A stretch of 64,000 nt of DNA. Origin: Punctularia strigosozonata HHB-11173 SS5. Taxonomy: Eukaryota; Basidiomycota; Agaricomycetes; Corticiales; Punctulariaceae. Location: NCBI RefSeq assembly GCF_000264995.1, contig NW_006767434.1, positions 117,799-181,798 of the forward strand, written 5' to 3'. The position numbers were made by a program, and so were the translations under genes. Below the pieces are notes generated by a model. That model did no database searches. It saw nothing but the letters and a program-made list of their open reading frames with translations, and was not told the origin of the DNA. Below are positions 32,220 to 44,389 of this stretch, in pieces; the first letter of the stretch is position 1; each line of letters begins with the position of its first letter.

Positions 32220-33916
32220 CTACACGGTCTTCACGGCTCTACGTCCGAGGGTCCCATCGTCGCGCAGCATGCTCTGCGAGATCGCTATCAACATCATCCG
32301 CCATCAATACGGGCGCACCATGTCCAAGCACGTACCTCGTCCACATAGTACCCATCGGACTTCTGCGGGCGCTCATAGTCGGACACGACCTGCGTCTCCA
32401 CGCCTGTCCAGCAGAAATCGAGTTCAGCGCGGGAGACGGTGGAGGGGAAAAGACGCACGGATCTGGCCGAGGTCGATCGCGGCGTTGCCGGGGGTAAAGC
32501 TCGGACCGCCGCTGGCGCCGCTCGTACCGCTCCGGCTCGTCGCCGCGCGGCGGATCGAGGCGCGCGTGTTGAGGTTGTAGAGCATCGTCAGGGCGTAGAC
32601 GCGACCGAAGCACGAGTTGAGGCCGACGGCGACTGTGCGCGAGTTTCTCAGATATTAGATAACGGGAGAGTGGGTGGGTGTGGGGAGGTCGGGCACGCAC
32701 TGCTTCCCTGAGGGTTTTGGAGGAAGAAGGCGAGGATGAGCAGTGCGAAGACGCTCGTGACGCAGCCGGTGCGGATGGCCATGCTGGTGAGACGGGAGAG
32801 CATGCTGCGGACGGATATAGAGATGAGCGAAGTTTTGGAGCACGGTTGATGGGCGAGAAGACGGACGTTTGCGTCGTCTTGAACGAGGTCCGGACTCGTC
32901 GGAATTGCCAGACGAGGCTAAGGGTGATAGAGACGTCGCAGGCCGTGGACGATACTGAGACGAATGTTCGATGAATATGATGTATGTCGTCTTGTGAGAC
33001 GTGGTTCGCGCACCGAACCATATACTGTAATAGGCGGATGGGTCAGGGCGAATGGGTATGTTAAATGGAAGCTGCACGTACGTTACGGGAGTAACAAGCT
33101 GGGCACGTTGACTGAGATGCGGGGCCTTGACTAGGATCGCGGAGGTATAGATGCCTCCAACCCACTGATAAGTATGGACGTTGTCAGGGGGAGATCCGGA
33201 GCTGGACGACGAGGAAGGCCTCACCGCGGTTACGCTCATGGCAGCAAGGACGAGGGTGATGACATTGTTCCGCGAGCTGAAGATGCGCCATGTTAGCTCA
33301 CGCGGAAGAGAGGAGGAGTCGCGTGAAGGACGCCGTGTACTTGGACGCACAGGTTCCGGAAGCGGTGCAGAAGGAATAATTGGACGATCAAGGCCGAGCA
33401 CGCGGTCGCGGTGCAGTACGTCGGGAAGGTCCAGTATTGCCTCGAGATGGCTTCCAGATTTCCTGCTCGCGCGAAGAAGTTGAGGGCCCGGTGAAACCGG
33501 AGAAATGCGGAACGTACCCCAATACGTGATTAAATACTGTGATCATGAAGGAGTCAGCGCGACTTGCTGATGGAATCGGAGATGAAACTCCATACCAGGT
33601 ACGCCGTGCCGTTCCCCGCGGCAGCACCGACGGTGTCCACGAGAAAAAGCAGCCACAGCGTCGCCTTCAGGAAGGAGTGGTCGTTTGGGAAGCGCTTGAA
33701 GCAGATGTACATCTAAAGGTAAGACGAACATGAGAGAATCGGACGGGTATGGACGGGGTCGAGTACCTGTGTGATCTCCCACATGTATAACATGCAGTCG
33801 ACCCAGGTTCCGATGAGGATCGCTCTGCACGACAATTGATGAGATGACGATGGAGAGAGCAAGCTAGACATTCGCGGATGCGACACGTACCCGAGGGACG
33901 CGTCGAACTGGCCCAT
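32220..33916 (-). CDS. DUF6534-type seven-helix membrane protein (321 aa)
   Basis: Thirteen exons in consistent phase, among them very short ones: 33916-33891, 33824-33767, 33712-33596, 33536-33518 (19 nt), 33462-33351, 33276-33225, 33164-33082, 33024-33014 (11 nt), 32954-32867, 32804-32701, 32632-32459, 32403-32336 and 32273-32220. The protein starts MGQFDASLGAILIGTWVDCM, the typical DUF6534 opening, then reads CFKRFPNDHSFLKATLWLLF, YLYLITYWGNLEAI, SALIVQLFLLHRF, NNVITLVLAAMS, CDVSITLSLVWQFRRVRTSF and TGCVTSVFALLILAFFLQ, ending with a short cytoplasmic tail after LYNLNTRASIRR. Seven helices and a length near 320 residues match the family. The biochemical role of DUF6534 proteins is not known. 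Confidence 0.85.
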
Positions 33917-35677
33917 GACGAGGACTCTATATCCAGGTAACAAGAAACAGATGAAAGAGGGAAAGAGAGGAACGCCAAAAACGGAGTGGGTCGGGACCGC
34001 TGCATATGTACCTGCGAGGCAGGGGCAGCACCGAAACGAAGCAACCAAAAGAAGCCGGACGGAGAACTCCAGATCAGTCGGGCGCCCGTTCGCGAACCCT
34101 CCGCGTCCAGGCGCATATCGAGAGTAGTGATGGCCGCTTTATGTACGCCGTCGTATGGTCGCGGCGGCTAGGCTGATCAGAACTTTTTGTGGGCCATCGA
34201 CGCTGGTGGGCTCGACATCGGGGTGAATCCTGATCGCAGCTCCAGCTACGCGAAAAAGATGACCCTGGTTGCCAGTTGAAGAGCGGTTCAAGATCCCATG
34301 GCCGGTGTCGACGCCCGCCCTAGCGCCGCTGGCGGCGTTTCTGCCCCGCGAGACGGCGCGCTTAACCTCTCCTCGCATTGGTGCGCTCGTCGATGCCTGA
34401 CGATCACTCCGTACCCCGTTGAAGTTATAAATAGCGATAAACGTTCGGTGGTCGTCTGGGCCATGTCTTGGCGCTCCCAGGAGATATCATCGTCGAGGGC
34501 AAGTTGAGGAGTCAGCTCCTGTCGTCTTTGCTAGCCATATGTGCTACGAAGTTCTCGTTCATGTCCATAGATGCTCTCGAGGGCAGTACCTGCCATGAGG
34601 TCATGAATCGTATCGTGTTGAGCTTGACTGCAGATGGAGCAAAGTGAACGTGTGTGGTGCTACTCAGAGTTTGCCGGCATCCTCGTCAGGTCTAGCAGCA
34701 GGGGTATCAGAGAGATTGTGAGACGCAATGAACCTTCTTGCGGTTCAGTTTGCCCCAACCGTACCACGTTCAGCATTCGGTCTAGTGGTCGTAAGTACGG
34801 TGTACCGGATGATGGTCGACAGGAAGGGAATTTAGGGGGATCTAATCTACGGACAACGTTATCTCATACGGACGCGATAGCGCGTCGCATTCCTCCGCTC
34901 CTCCTTTTCTCACGGGCCAAGGCCATCTCTGGCGATCAGTTCATCCGCCCTCGGACGGCATTTGACCGACGACTCCTTTGCTTTTACATACGACGCTTTC
35001 CATCCCGATCTCTGCATCCTACCTCTCATCACTGGTGTAGTTACCTCTTCGCTTGGCTGAAGACGGGCACTGTAACGCACAACATCACGACGACAATATA
35101 GAAGAGGTCGAAGCTAGAAAACCATCGCCCTAACCGACTCTCCCTGCGGAGCTGTCTCCACCTCACAACGAGACCACAGCAGCACTAGCGCAAACTCAAT
35201 ATCTGCACTAACTCACGCGGAAGCAAAAAAAAGAAGTCATCGCCATCTCGGACAGACGCGGACTTGTGCGGAGAGAGGACCCACTGAGGAGTCGAATAGG
35301 TACGCACGTTCGTCCCTCCTCCCTGCGCCTCGTCGTCATCTCGCCCTAGCTGCCCCGCCCCGGCCTCTTCTTTCTTCACACGCCGTGCTGTGTCCGGCGT
35401 TACGCTGCGATGCTTCGCTAGCTCTGACTTTGGCGGGGGTGGTGCATATGCATATATACGTACTTGCTCGCGCGCCCATGGAGCGAGTGCATATTCTTCG
35501 CTCTCTTTGCCCTTCTTATTTCTCTGCGTCAGCAAGTCACTGCAGGCACATACAGTCGTCCCTCAGCTCTTTCCAACCCCACGCGAACGAGAGGGACAAC
35601 AAACTAACTCGTTTTTCACAACGACCCATAGATCCGTCGCCTCCCTGCGACCTTCAATAACATCAATCTACACCAAA
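33917..35677. other. Spacer and upstream region of the phosphate transporter gene
   Basis: 1.76 kb without a recognised gene; short open stretches at 34634-35101 (plus) and 35185-35535 (minus) lack recognisable features. The last 100 bp before the ATG at 35678 are rich in CAACA/ACC and pyrimidines, as fungal leaders often are. A CACGTT hexamer near 35307 resembles a weak Pho4-type site, but one copy is poor evidence of phosphate control. Confidence 0.35.
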
Positions 35678-37816
35678 ATGGTTTCCACCAAACCGATAGA
35701 GTCGCACGAAATGACCCCCACGCAATCTGAAGGTTCGTCCTCCCTCTCTCCATTCCTCCCTCCAAGCTTCGAAAGTAACCTTGTGTTGCCTGGACTCGTC
35801 AGAATCCGCGCCCACCGCCGTGCCGCACTCGCGCTTGGAAGAGTACGAGCGCGACTCGAACAGCCGGCCGCCCTACATCCTCACCCGCACCGAGCTCAAG
35901 CTTCTCGGGATTGCCGGCGTAAGTCACTCTTCTATCCCCTCCTTCCCCTCTCCTTCCCCCCCTCTCCCACGTCCTTCTCGCAGGATGCTGACAAAGGCAA
36001 TTCGGATCTATAGGTCGGCTTTTTCCTGGACGCCTACGACCTCTTCATCATCAACCCGGTCTCGACCATGCTCCAGTTTCGGCTCTACGGAGGCGAAGCG
36101 ATCCCCGCCGGCCTCCAAGGTGTGCTCAAAGCCTCGGCCAACATCGGCTCCGTCATCGGCCAATTCGCGTTCGGCTACCTCGCCGACGCGCTCGGACGCA
36201 AAGCCATCTGTCCGTATCACATACATGCTCGACGGGAACAAAAATCTGACGAATTCGGGGTGTTATCACAGACGGCAAAGAGCTGATGCTGATCATCTTC
36301 GCGACGATCATGTCGCTCACCGTGCCCACGGGCCAGATCTCGGCGAACGCCAGCATCGTCTATCTCACCATCTTCCGTATCATACTCGGCATCGGCGTAG
36401 GAGGGGACTACCCCATGTCCGCCTCCGTCACGTCCGACCGCGCCAACCTTCGCAAGGTACGCGCCCGTACCCGTCCCGTTCCCCTCGGACGTCGAATGAG
36501 CGCTGACGGATTCTCTGATATAGAGGGGCACGATGCTCGCGTACATCTTCGCGAACCAGGGCTGGGGCTCGCTCGTCGGCTCGATCGTGACGATGGTCGT
36601 GCTCGCGTGCTACAAGCACGCCATGGACGGCGAGGGCGAGACGTCCAAGGTCGACGGCGTGTGGCGCATCATCGTCGGCGTCTCGCTCATCCCCGCGTTC
36701 GGCACGCTCTATCAGCGCCTGACGCTGCCGGAGTCGACGCGGTATCAGCGCGCGCAGCGGGACGCGGAGGCGAGCGACGACGATATCGCGGAGCTGAAGA
36801 AGAAGAACGCGGAGGACGTGAGCGTCCGGGAGAAGCCCGCGCCCCCATCGCCGTCGTCAAACGCACCGGAGCACAAGGAGCCCGCGAAGCCGAAGAAGGC
36901 GCATCTCATGGAGTTCATCGAGTACATGAGCGAGTGGCGGCACGCGAAGGTGCTCATCGGGACGTGCACCTGTTGGTTCCTGCTCGACATTGCGTGCGTG
37001 CCCCCCCTTTCATCGCGTTTCTTGCCTTTGTTCCTCGAGGAGGCCCTCTGACGCGTCGCGCGTGCGTGTAACAGGTTTTACGGCATCAACCTGAACCAGA
37101 ACGTGGTGCTGCAGCAGATCGGGTTCGCGGGCAAGACGGGCACGCCCTGGCACAAGCTGTTCAAGATCGCGACGGGGAACCTGATCGTGACCGCGCTCGG
37201 GTTCGTGCCCGGGTACTACTTTACGGTGTTCTTCGTCGAGAAGCTGGGGAGGAAGAAGATCCAGTTGGGCGGGTTCTTGCTCGAGGCGTTCTTCCTCGCC
37301 ATCCTCGCCGGCAAGTTCCACACGCTCGGCACGGCGAGCTTCGTGGTGCTCTTCGCGTTTTTGCAGTTCTTTTTCAACTTTGGGGCGAACGCGTGAGTGG
37401 TTCTCTCCGTCTCTACTCCGTTTTTTTCTCTCGTGTTCCTGCGCAGACGGGTGCTGAACTCGTTTCGTGGGGGGAACAGGACGACGTATATGTACCCGGC
37501 GGAGGTGTTCCCGACCAAGTTCCGCGCGTTCGCGCACGGGATGTCGGCCGCGAGCGGCAAGGCGGGCGCGATCATCTCCGCGCTCGCGTTCAACGCGCTC
37601 TCGGAGTCGGTCGGTACCCCCGTCGTGCTATGGAGTGAGTCGCGCCCCGCCCCCTCTTTCACTCCCGAAGTGCTGACGAGTGGGACAGTCTTCTTCGGGT
37701 GCTGCCTCGCGGGCGCGTGTTTCACGCTGTTGTTGCCGGAGGTGATGGGGCGCGATCCGGACGTGGTGTATGAGGAGGAGATGAGGGAGAAGCGGCGGGC
37801 GCACAGGCAGCAGTGA
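35678..37816 (+). CDS. PHO84: High-affinity phosphate:H+ symporter, Pho84-like (540 aa)
   Basis: Eight exons: 35678-35732, 35803-35918, 36014-36209, 36272-36456, 36524-36993, 37075-37392, 37480-37634 and 37689-37816, phases consistent. Major facilitator family with twelve predicted helices. Landmarks: VGFFLDAYDLFIINPVSTML in helix 1, the loop GYLADALGRKAIYGKELM (D-x3-GRK motif), RIILGIGVGGDYPMSASVTSD (the GGDYPLS signature of Pho84-type carriers), a long central loop of acidic and lysine-rich composition, FYGINLNQNVVL in helix 7, and TYMYPAEVFPTKFRAFAHGM in the C-terminal half. This is the phosphate:H+ symporter family (TC 2.A.1.9), which brings inorganic phosphate in across the plasma membrane. 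Length fits the family (about 520-590). Orthology to yeast PHO84 is likely but not proven. Confidence 0.93.
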
Positions 37817-38207
37817 GTTCCCCGACGCGGTGTGGGTGGTCTCACGGTAGGATGGTATGAGGAGGAAGGAAGTCAAAAGAGTAACGGCATGCATCGTGCA
37901 AGTGCTGGCGATAAACAACTCAATCTCACCGTGTATCAGTATTCTTACAAGTCAAAAGCAAATCGGACAGTGCTTTCGTAGATAGATAATACCATGTTCT
38001 GCTTTATTATTTGTATGTTGGACGTGCACAATATCGTGGAAAGACGCGCGGGGATGAACGTGCGCCTCTTGTTGTTGCGCCGGCCACGACCGTGTCTGTG
38101 CATCTCCGTCTCGCGAGATCAATCAATACACCAGGACCAGCTTGTTCTTGACCAACCTCTATACTTCCCTCGCGTACTGCGACGCGATAACTCTAGTCCT
38201 TACACCT
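37817..38207. other. Spacer
   Basis: 391 bp between two genes transcribed in the same direction. No feature recognised. Confidence 0.5.
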
Positions 38208-39823
38208 ATGGATCCCCAGCACACCCTTGTATACTCCGGCGCGGGACCCTCGTCCTTCACGTCCAGCTCCGGATCCGGATCGCGCTACTCTTACGAAGTC
38301 ATACCCGGTTTCTTCGTCCACGACGCGCCGCTCCCGGAGGATACCGCGGTCCCGGTCGCGAACGCGGTCTACCTGCCGAGGCCGGTCGCGGTCGACGCGG
38401 TGCGCTTCCCTTCTCTATTCTCCCCCCTCTCACCGCTTTTTCGAACCGTTTGGATTATGATTACTGAATCCTTGTGCGCGTGGTGTAGCTGCCGCCGCGG
38501 TTCGGGCTGGTGGACGAATCCCCGGAGCGGTGGACGACGTTCGTGGGCCGGATCGGCGAGCTGCAGGCTCAGGCGGAAGGCGAGGGCGCGGGCGTGAAGG
38601 TGTTCTGGCTCGGACGGCACGGAGAAGGATACCGTACGTTTGCATGCGCGCCTGGACGAATGTGACAAGCTGATACCTTGCGCTGGATATCGTGGCAGAT
38701 AATGTCGGGGAGGCCAAGTACGGGACGAAGGTACGGTGCACCTCGTGCGGGTCGGCTACACACATACCTGTTGATCCTGATCGTATTATTTTTGACTTTC
38801 TTCTCATGTAGGCTTGGGACGAGTAAGTTCTCGACGCGAGCGGGACGATCACAAAAATACTTGGACGTTGAACCAAGTCTCTTCCCCTCCTCCTCTTTTT
38901 GCTCAGTTACTACTCCAAGCTCAACGGCGATGGCGAGATCACCTGGGGCCGTATGTGCTTATGTCGCCAAGCACAAAGGGCATGACGCTGACGCCCTTGA
39001 TCCGTCGCAGCCGACCCGGAACTCACGCCTCTGGGCGAGTCGCAAGCGCGCGCGGCGCACGATTTATGGCAGACCGAGGTTACCCCACTGCCTCGTTTCG
39101 TCCACAGTCACGACGGCTGACGGCGCTAGGGCAGGTGACGGCGGGGATGCCGCTCCCGGACAGTCTATACTGCAGCCCGCTCACGCGCGCGCTGCGGACG
39201 AATCAGATCACGTTCGACGGCGTCGTCGATCGTTCAGAACGGCGGACGACGGTGGTCGAGGTACGGTCCCTCTCCCCTTTCCTCTCCCCCTCCCCCCCGC
39301 CCCCCTCACCGCTAACGCGCATCTGTGTGTCTCGCGTGCGGTGGCGGGCGTAGTACTGCCGCGAAGAGAACGGGGAACACACGTGCGACCGGCGCCGGAC
39401 GCGGTCATACATCCGCGCGACCTTTCCCTCGTTCGAGATCGAGGACGGGATGACGGAGGAGGACGAGCTGTGGGACCCCGTCGTGCGCGAGACGAAGGCG
39501 CAGGTGGACGCAAGGGCGAGGGCCGTGATCGGGAGGGTGTTTGGGAAGGATGGGGCGGAGACTTGTACGTATTACGTTCCTTCCGTCTCCTCTGCGTTGG
39601 CGCGCAGGGCTCATGGGAAGGTCAGATGTATCGATCACTGCGCACGGGGGGTGGATTAACGCGTTTTTGCGCGTGGTGGGCCATGCGCCGGTGAGGCTGC
39701 CTACGGGAGGTGCGTGCATGCTACTTCGATGTAGCTACATATGCTGATTCGCTCATTTGGTATCGTTCATCTTTTGCAGGCGTGATTCCTGTTGTCGTCA
39801 AAGCTACGAGAGAGTCAACGTAG
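38208..39823 (+). CDS. Histidine phosphatase (phosphoglycerate mutase-like) family protein, about 320 aa
   Basis: About nine exons with short introns, starting MDPQHTLVYSGAGPSS at 38208 and ending VIPVVVKATREST at 39823. The catalytic core is assembled from several exons. VFWLGRHGEGYHNVGEAKYG carries the phosphorylated histidine in the R-H-G motif, LYCSPLTRALRTNQITF has the conserved arginine, and VSITAHGGWINAFLRVVGH has the second catalytic histidine. The order and spacing match branch 1 of the histidine phosphatase superfamily, close to fungal PMU1-like phosphatases. No signal peptide is seen, so it is probably intracellular. The substrate cannot be told from sequence. It shares orientation with the phosphate transporter 390 bp upstream; co-regulation is only a possibility. 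Confidence 0.85.
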
Positions 39824-41160
39824 ATAGATAGTTGTAGCGAGGTGCTCGTTCTTGAAAGCCTCAGGCAAAAGTCTGAATAATGTCCTGCTCGGCGCCAGAA
39901 ACGAAAGATGGTTGCCATGCGCCTTGCATCCGGCCCCGAGTCCCGAGTACTCCGGCGGCCCACGTGAGCGCCCATCGTTCCCACCGGCCGCGGTCGTGAC
40001 GTTCGCTCCTCCACCACCTTCGTCTTCTCGTTCCCCCCTTGCGCGTGGTCGGGACCTAATCTTGCTCTTGATCGACGGCTGACCTTCGCAGAACCTCATC
40101 CGGTGACCGCGTTCGCGTTCTTGACTTTGCAAGCAGGCTACAAAGTACCGAGATCACCGACGATTTCTCGTGAGGATGTGGCGAGCGTGTAAAAACTATA
40201 CCGTCTTGCGACTGGCTGGTTCTGTCTCAAAAAGAATGAAAAATGTGTCATTTTCACGTGTCTATTCCTAGTCGACTCCGGACGTTGCTTCATTTTTCGC
40301 TTTGTCCACCTTATCGCGCTGAGATCCTCGTTATCTCGCTTCTCCCGGTAGGGAGGGGATCGTTGGTGAGCGCATTTTCTGTTCGCCCTGGCGCAGTCTG
40401 ACTGAAACTGCCAAAGACGAGCGTTTGGGCGTGCCCACGAGACCACCTCGTCATCGTGACGCAGGCTGAAACCCCGAAGCCACAGTCCGGCGGTCCTTGG
40501 TGCAATGGAACGACTTCTTTTCCAGGTTCCGGTTCACTATCGATGGCCTCGCTGGAAACGGAGTGAGCTACGCTGGGAATCGTGGATGTTGCCGGATCAG
40601 ATCGCCGCGTGACCGCGGACGCATCCCAGCGCATCCTCTCCTCCAATGCCATATCCCGATCCCGATCCCTCTGTGCGGGGCCGAATTGCGTGCGACCAAA
40701 TGCGAATTCGCTCGTGTCACCGCGGCCGGCCTATGGTAGACGGTCGCATGCCCACGTCTAATTTGTTCCGCCGTCGAGATCACACCCCGAAGGACCGGAG
40801 GCGTGACGCAGCGAGAGACATCAGAACCTCGAGCGCGTATTCCAAAGGAACAACGGACGCGCCAAAGCGGACGGGCGCGCCCAAGTCGGGAGAGGGCGCG
40901 TCGAAAATCGCGCACCTCCGTCCGTTTATGGGATGCGCGATCGGGCGGTCAGCTGCTCCCCGTCCTGCGAGAACTGCGAGAACTCGAAGAACGGCTCGGC
41001 AGTGGATGGGGATGGTGTCATGGCTCACACCCTCACGAGGTTCCCAGGACGAGCTCACTCCAAGTATAAAATATGCTAGATCTTAGACGGGTGGATGGTC
41101 AGGAGTATCTTGCTCCCTCCTACCCTTTCTACCCCGTCGTTGGTTCGATCTATACCGGTC
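39824..41160. promoter_or_regulatory. Upstream region of the alpha-amylase gene, with TATA box
   Basis: 1.3 kb without a recognisable gene. TATAAAA at 41065-41071 lies 90 bp before the ATG at 41161, a good position for a core promoter. Other open stretches here are compositional and lack features. Confidence 0.55.
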
Positions 41161-44017
41161 ATGGTGATGCTCCGACGCACTGTGCTCACCGCCGCGTGGC
41201 TCGTTCCCGCGGCATTAGCCCGTCCGTACGCCCTCGACACGAACGGGACGCTTGAGGCTCGCGGTCCTGGCGGGACGAAGACGGTTATCGCTCAGATGTT
41301 TGAGTGGACTTGGGACAGGTCGGTTCTTTGTATCCGTTGCCTCCTCTTCCTCCGTTCATCGCATTTCTCGCCTTAGTATTGCTGCTGAGTGCACCAACTA
41401 CCTTGGTCCAACAGGATACGGTTTCGTTCAGGTTTCGCCTCCACAGGAACACGTCACCGGTAGCCAGTGGTGGACCGATTACCAGCCCGTGAGCCGTCCA
41501 CCTTCGCATTGTCCGTGCATCTAGTTGACATGAACGTTTCTTTGGGTTCTGATAGGTCTCGTACATTCTCACCTCTAAGCGTGGTAACCGTTCACAGTTC
41601 GCGAACATGGTCTCCACCTGCAACGCCGCAGGCGTCGAAGTCATCGCGGACACGATCTGGAACCACATGACTGGGTCCGACTCCGGCTCGGGCACGGCCG
41701 GCTCATCCTACACGCACTATTCATACCCCGCAGTGCCGTACACCGACAGCGGGGATTTCCACCATTGCGGGCTCGAGCCGAACGACGATATAGTCAACTA
41801 CGACAACGCAGTCCGTTTGCCACTTTCCATCGTCTCTCCGCTGTCAGTTAAAATATGTTTCTCTCCTTAGCAAGAGGTGCAGACGTGCGAGCTCGATAAT
41901 CTGGCGGATTTGGCGACGGAGACGACGCACGTCCGCCAGACGCTGGCCGCGTATGGGAACGATCTGCTCTCGCTCGGTGTGTCGGGCCTGCGCCTGGATG
42001 CCGCGAAACACATCAGCGAGTCCATATTCTCGTATCGCGAGAGAATACGTTCTCAACGTTTATGAAGACGTCAACGACATCGCCGCGATCCTCGCGATGC
42101 TCGACTCCAAACCGTACATCACCCAAGAGGCGAGTCCTCTGACGAGCTCCTTGTGAACTTGTCTTCTGACTCTGAACGCACATCCAGGTGATCTTCGGAT
42201 CGGGGGAGCCGATCACGCCCAACCAGTACACCGGCAACGGCGACGTCCAGGAGTTCCGCTACACGACCGCGTGAGCACACGTTCTACCCTGTCGTTCTTG
42301 ACTGTGTCTCAGTCGACCGGATCGTCAGTATTCAGCAGGCATTCAGCTCGGGCGGCATTTCGAGTCTACAGGATCTGGACAATAGAGGTGAGGGATCGAC
42401 GTCGCTACGTTCACCGTTTATTTGTGCGATGACTGAAGTTATGTGCGCGCAGGATAGGTTCCCGGAACGGGCGCTAATGGTGCGAGTCGAACGTCGACAG
42501 GAATGTAACCGAGATGCTGACCATACCAGTCTTCGTCACCAACCACGACACCGAGCGCGTACGTGTTGCTCTCTTCTCCCCCCCCCACCAAAAACCGGAT
42601 CATCTGACGATAACGGGGTGATGACGATGCAGAACGGCAACTCGCTCAACTACAACTCGCCAAACAATATCTACTGGCAGGCGCTCGTGTTTTCCCTCAC
42701 GCACCCTTACGGGACCCCGACCATCCTCTCGAGTTATCAGTACAGCACGACTGATGACGGCGCGCCGAACGGAGGTCAGTGCATCTGCTCTTCGCCCGTA
42801 TTTGGGGATCGGGTTCTGAGAGTGCTTCGTTCATAGGCACCGGCACTTGCTCAGGAACCGGCGGCGTGAACGGCTGGTTGTGCCAGGTAAGCAGAGAGGA
42901 AATGTAACGCAAAGTCATGTTTTGCTGACGATACATATCTGAACAGCACCGATGGGTATGATCCGGAAAGCCTCAGGTTCCTTAGCCCGGAGTACTGACA
43001 AACTCCTGTTCAGGTCGGCGGTATGATCGGCTTCCACAACAACGTTGGCTCGTCCGCGATCACCAACTGGGTCTCGCCCTCCTCGCAGCAGATCGCTTTC
43101 GGCCGTGGTAAGGCGGATTTTACACCCTCCTCTCCGTCCGATTACTCAGATTTGGTGGTACAGACTCGCTCGGTTTTGTTGCGATCAACAACCAAGATTC
43201 CGCCTGGACAGCGACGTTCACGACTTCCCGTGCGTTTTCCTCTTCAAGTAAGTAAACGTGCGCTGATCGTTCGCATCCCGCAGTTCCCGCAGGTAGCTAC
43301 TGCGACGTGATCGCGGGCCCCAACTCCACCGCGGGTCATTGCGCCAGCACTGTGTACACCGTCTCGAGCAGTGGTACCTTCACGGCCACCGTCGGCGCAC
43401 GGAACGCCATCGCCATCCACACCGGCGTCACCTCCACCGGCACCTCCACCACGACCTCGGCGGGCACCAGCACGACCACGAAGGCGACCAGTACCACGTC
43501 TTCCTCAAGCTCATCCACCACCGCGAGCGTCACCGTGAACTTCAAGGTCGTCGCCACGACCACCTTCGGCGAAAACATCTTCGTCGCGGGATCTATCGGT
43601 CAGCTCGGCAGCTGGGCCCCGGCTTCTGCGGTAAGTACCCCTTTTTTACCTTCTATGCCATGCACGAGTGCCGAACGTTCATATGTTGAAGGTGTCGATG
43701 AACGCGAACGCGTACCCGACTTGGGCTGCGAGCGTCGTCTTGCCCCCCAACACCGCCTTCCAGTACAAGTATATCCGGAAGGAGACCGATGGAACGGTTC
43801 GTGCTTTTCCCCTGTGTAACGCCATCCGTCGTACTCACGTTGGCTTGTTCTTGCTACTCCGTCACAGGTGAACTGGGAAGACGGTCAGTACTTTTCCGTG
43901 CGGATGTTGATGCCGATTCGACGCTGACGGGTGGTGTCCTACCCGACCACAGATCCCAATCGCTCCGACACGACCCCGGCTTCCGGGTCGCAGACTCTAA
44001 GCGACACCTGGAAATAA
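41161..44017 (+). CDS. Secreted alpha-amylase (GH13) with C-terminal CBM20; one in-frame stop in a skippable mini-exon
   Basis: Many short exons. A signal peptide ([14 protein letters not shown]) starts the protein. GH13 landmarks: [30 protein letters not shown] (region I), [13 protein letters not shown] (nucleophile Asp), PYITQEVIFGSG (acid/base Glu) and [12 protein letters not shown] (third catalytic Asp). A Ser/Thr-rich linker leads to a CBM20 starch-binding domain ([47 protein letters not shown]). The enzyme hydrolyses internal alpha-1,4 bonds of starch outside the cell. Oddities: two introns with GC donors (42016-42067 and after ITQE), a 9-nt exon at 42947-42955, and a 27-nt exon at 42453-42479 whose second codon is TAG where relatives have Trp. 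Skipping that exon keeps the frame but removes about nine residues before the catalytic Asp. It may be an error, a polymorphism or early decay. Confidence 0.85.
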
Positions 44018-44296
44018 AAGTAAAACCTCTAAAAAGGGAGGCTTATACCAAGAACCTGATATAGCGAGTTTCTACTGTACTCGACGATAGAATATTGAAC
44101 GGCTGCCTGTGTACTGTATCGAAGTGAACACGAAGTTCAGAGGGTCATTCCATATTGGTGGTGTCCGTTCCCTTGCCGAAAGTTCGATACTCCTGATGCA
44201 ACCATTCTTCGTCTGTATCATAATCCTGATGCCGATACATGGTCATACCGAACAGGTGCAAGAATGCCACTGGGGGCATGAACTGCAAAAGCTATT

Positions 44297-44389
44297 GCAT
44301 TAAGGGGGAATCGAACCCCCGGCGGGTCGAACTCGTCCATCGAACGGATTCGCTGGCAACGACCCAGGTTACCACTACCCCATTAATGC
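44297..44389 (-). tRNA. tRNA-Gly(GCC) with a 23-nt intron
   Basis: Reading the minus strand, a 7-bp acceptor stem GCATTAA/TTAATGC, D-stem GGGT/ACCT with loop AGTGGTA, anticodon stem GGTCG/CGACC, loop TTGCCA with anticodon GCC and A37, and T-arm GGGGG-TTCGATT-CCCCC. A 23-nt intron follows A37, the canonical position. Mature length would be 70 nt plus CCA. TTTT lies a few bases beyond the 3' end (reverse of AAAA at about 44287-44290), a Pol III terminator. The D-loop and anticodon loop match fungal tRNA-Gly(GCC). Confidence 0.9.

Noticed and set aside
42010-42070. Apparent frameshift in the amylase after AKHI
   Set aside because: A GC-AG intron at 42016-42067 restores the frame and gives [13 protein letters not shown], matching the family.
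44297-44389. tRNA with a long variable arm (Ser or Leu type)
   Set aside because: Stem pаiring fits only a Gly(GCC) tRNA with an intron after position 37; the D-loop and anticodon loop match fungal tRNA-Gly.
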